Origin: Roseobacter sp.
Lineage (GTDB): Bacteria > Pseudomonadota > Alphaproteobacteria > Rhodobacterales > Rhodobacteraceae
Length of the DNA: 6,280 bases
Assembly: GCA_024636425.1 (NCBI GenBank)
Contig: JAGXHB010000271.1
Location: 1 to 6,280 of the forward strand
Direction of reading: 5' to 3'
Position 1 is the stretch's first letter; each line of letters opens with the position of its first letter. The notes under the pieces were generated by a model. The model did no database searches, was not told where the DNA came from, and worked only from the letters and a program-made list of their open reading frames with translations. Both the position numbers and the translations under genes were made by a program. This document shows positions 4,916-6,280 of this stretch, piece by piece.

Positions 4916-6139
4916 ATGTACGACTTGGCCGCCATCGGTTCCTGGATCGAATTCGCCGTCCGCTGGGTGCATGTCATCACGGCGATCGCCTGGATCGGAT
5001 CGTCGTTCTATTTTATCGCTCTTGATCTTGGCCTCCACCGCGACCGCAATCTGAAAACCGGTGCCGATGGCGAAGAATGGCAGGTGCATGGCGGCGGCTT
5101 CTATCATGTGCAGAAATACCTCGTCGCCCCTGCACAGATGCCCGACGATCTGGTCTGGTTCAAATGGGAAAGCTATTCCACCTGGCTGTCAGGCTTTGCC
5201 CTGCTGATCCTCGTCTACTACCTTGGGGCCGAATTCTACCTGGTCGATCCCGCGATTGCGGACCTGGCGATATGGCAGGCGGTCGGCATCTCGCTGCTGT
5301 CGCTGGCGTTTGGCTGGATCATCTATGATGTCATCTGCAAAAGCCGCTTTGGCGATGACAACACCCGCCTGATGATCGGGCTCTATGTGATCCTTGTGGG
5401 GATGGCATATTTCTATACGTCGGTCTTTTCGGGCCGCGCGGCCTTGCTGCATCTGGGCGCTTTCACGGCGACGATCATGTCTGCAAACGTGTTTTTCATC
5501 ATCATGCCGAACCAGCGCATCGTCGTGGCGGATCTGCAGGCAGGCCGCAAGCCCGACCCGAAGTACGGCAAGATCGCAAAGCAGCGCAGCACGCATAACA
5601 ACTACCTCACCTTGCCGGTCATCTTTCTGATGCTGAGCAATCATTACCCGCTGGCCTTTGCGTCAGAAATGAACTGGCTGATTGCGGCGCTGGTGTTCCT
5701 GATGGGGGTGACGATCCGGCACTACTTCAACTCGATCCACGCGCGTCAGGGGAACCCGACCTGGACCTGGGCCGCCACGGCGCTGCTTTTCATCGCTGTT
5801 ATGTGGTTGTCGACCGCGCCGATGTTCCGTGCAACCGAGCCGCAGGAAGCCTCCGGTGCCGCGCTGCGCTTTGCCGAGGCCGACGGGTTCGATCAGGTTC
5901 ATGACATCGTTCTGGGCCGGTGCAGCATGTGTCACGCAGCCGAGCCTGCGTGGGAGGGGCTGCTATGGGCCCCCAAAGGTGTCCGTCTCGAGACAGAGCA
6001 TCAGATTGCCACGGCAGCCAAGCAGATCTATCTGCAGTCGGGTCTGACTCACGCAATGCCGCCCGCGAACCTCAGCTATATGCGCCCCGAAGAACGTACG
6101 CAGATCGTGACCTGGTATCGCAATGCGATGCGCCCGTAG
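4916..6139 (+). CDS. puuD: Membrane-bound cytochrome c urate oxidase (urate hydroxylase) PuuD
   Basis: The 407-residue protein oxidises urate to 5-hydroxyisourate, the entry step of the pathway. The N-terminal part (1 to about 302) has about eight hydrophobic segments, near 13-38, 88-106, 118-140, 152-172, 177-198, 229-247, 252-269 and 285-302. Histidines, such as those in the WVHVITAIAWIGSSF segment (17-31), are spread through it. The soluble C-terminal domain (about 315-407) is a cytochrome c: heme attachment motif C336-S-M-C339-H340 and a probable axial methionine M381 in THAMPP. This arrangement is the known PuuD type, in which electrons go to cytochrome c and the respiratory chain rather than to O2 with H2O2 release, as in soluble uricase. 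The ATG has an AAAGGA site seven bases upstream. It lies 122 bp after the permease, beyond a terminator-like hairpin, so it may be partly uncoupled from the upstream operon. All domains appear complete. Confidence 0.95.
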   Translation: MYDLAAIGSWIEFAVRWVHVITAIAWIGSSFYFIALDLGLHRDRNLKTGADGEEWQVHGGGFYHVQKYLVAPAQMPDDLVWFKWESYSTWLSGFALLILVYYLGAEFYLVDPAIADLAIWQAVGISLLSLAFGWIIYDVICKSRFGDDNTRLMIGLYVILVGMAYFYTSVFSGRAALLHLGAFTATIMSANVFFIIMPNQRIVVADLQAGRKPDPKYGKIAKQRSTHNNYLTLPVIFLMLSNHYPLAFASEMNWLIAALVFLMGVTIRHYFNSIHARQGNPTWTWAATALLFIAVMWLSTAPMFRATEPQEASGAALRFAEADGFDQVHDIVLGRCSMCHAAEPAWEGLLWAPKGVRLETEHQIATAAKQIYLQSGLTHAMPPANLSYMRPEERTQIVTWYRNAMRP

Positions 6140-6175
6140 AGCGCCTTTCCGTCTTTCAGAATCGCGTGTGCTCAT

Positions 6176-6187
6176 GCTAGGTCTAGC
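6176..6187. repeat. GCTAG-GT-CTAGC inverted repeat before mutL
   Basis: Two 5-bp arms, 6176-6180 and 6183-6187, flank GT and end three bases before the chosen mutL ATG, where a ribosome binding site would normally sit. Only a weak AGG (6179-6181) is available there. The element contains two CTAG tetramers, which are rare in many proteobacterial genomes. It could be chance, a small operator, or a hairpin affecting mutL translation. Confidence 0.25.
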
Positions 6188-6190
6188 CAC

Positions 6191-6280
6191 ATGGCGCATC
6201 CAAACCCCAATATAGGCGATATGGCCCCGGTGATCCGGCAGCTGGACGAATCCGCGATCAACCGCATCGCGGCGGGCGAG
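6191..6280 (+). CDS. mutL: DNA mismatch repair protein MutL, N-terminal fragment
   Basis: The last 90 bases encode 30 residues starting MAHPNPNIGD and ending in PVIRQLDESAINRIAAGE. The I-R-x-L-x-x-x-x-I-N-R-I-A-A-G-E block is the highly conserved N-terminus of MutL and the first part of its GHKL ATPase domain, including the Mg-ATP-binding asparagine-glutamate region. MutL couples MutS mismatch recognition to strand removal. The gene continues beyond the right edge. Two in-frame ATGs are possible, 6191 and 6221, each with only a weak AGG upstream (6179-6181 and 6214-6216). I chose 6191 because short variable tails before the conserved block are common, but 6221 is not excluded. It lies 51 bp after puuD on the same strand and has no functional link with urate breakdown. 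No terminator is evident between them, so read-through is possible. Confidence 0.9.
   Translation, partial: MAHPNPNIGDMAPVIRQLDESAINRIAAGE

Noticed and set aside
1..6280. CRISPR arrays, tRNA or rRNA genes, insertion sequences, phage or defence genes
   Set aside because: I looked for regular short repeats with spacers, tRNA-like folds, transposase motifs and terminal inverted repeats and found none.

Overview
The window is a urate catabolism locus from a GC-rich alphaproteobacterium, most likely a marine Rhodobacteraceae (Roseobacter-group) species. This placement is inferred from base composition, the style of the proteins, the PuuE-UraD fusion, and a short CCTCCGCCGGAGG palindrome after the permease gene that resembles intergenic elements I remember from that family. 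No 16S or other decisive marker is present.

Layout. The left edge carries the first 20 codons of a minus-strand uraH (5-hydroxyisourate hydrolase), which reads out of the window. A 542-bp divergent intergenic region (63-604) follows. It holds a good candidate uraH promoter, a 17-bp RNA-compatible hairpin, a GGTATACC palindrome and a compact GC hairpin directly before the puuE ribosome binding site. Then come five plus-strand genes: a bifunctional allantoinase/OHCU decarboxylase (puuE-uraD fusion, 605-2017), (S)-ureidoglycine aminohydrolase (2014-2829), ureidoglycolate lyase allA (GTG start, 2826-3326), an NCS2-family purine permease (3369-4793) and the membrane-bound cytochrome c urate oxidase puuD (4916-6139). 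The first three overlap by 4 bp each (ATGA, then GTGA), and the permease follows after 42 bp. A terminator-like hairpin separates the permease from puuD. The right edge holds the first 30 codons of mutL, an unrelated DNA repair gene.

How the genes work together. The permease imports urate or xanthine. PuuD oxidises urate to 5-hydroxyisourate and passes electrons to its own cytochrome c domain, so no H2O2 is expected. UraH hydrolyses hydroxyisourate to OHCU. The UraD half of the fusion decarboxylates OHCU to (S)-allantoin, and the PuuE half opens allantoin to allantoate. Ureidoglycine aminohydrolase and AllA then convert ureidoglycine to ureidoglycolate and on to glyoxylate plus urea. The step from allantoate to ureidoglycine (allantoate amidohydrolase, AllC type) is not in the window and must be encoded elsewhere if the route is complete.

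I do not see an unknown multi-gene system here. The enzymes are established families. The least explained part is the structured puuE leader region at about 490-590.
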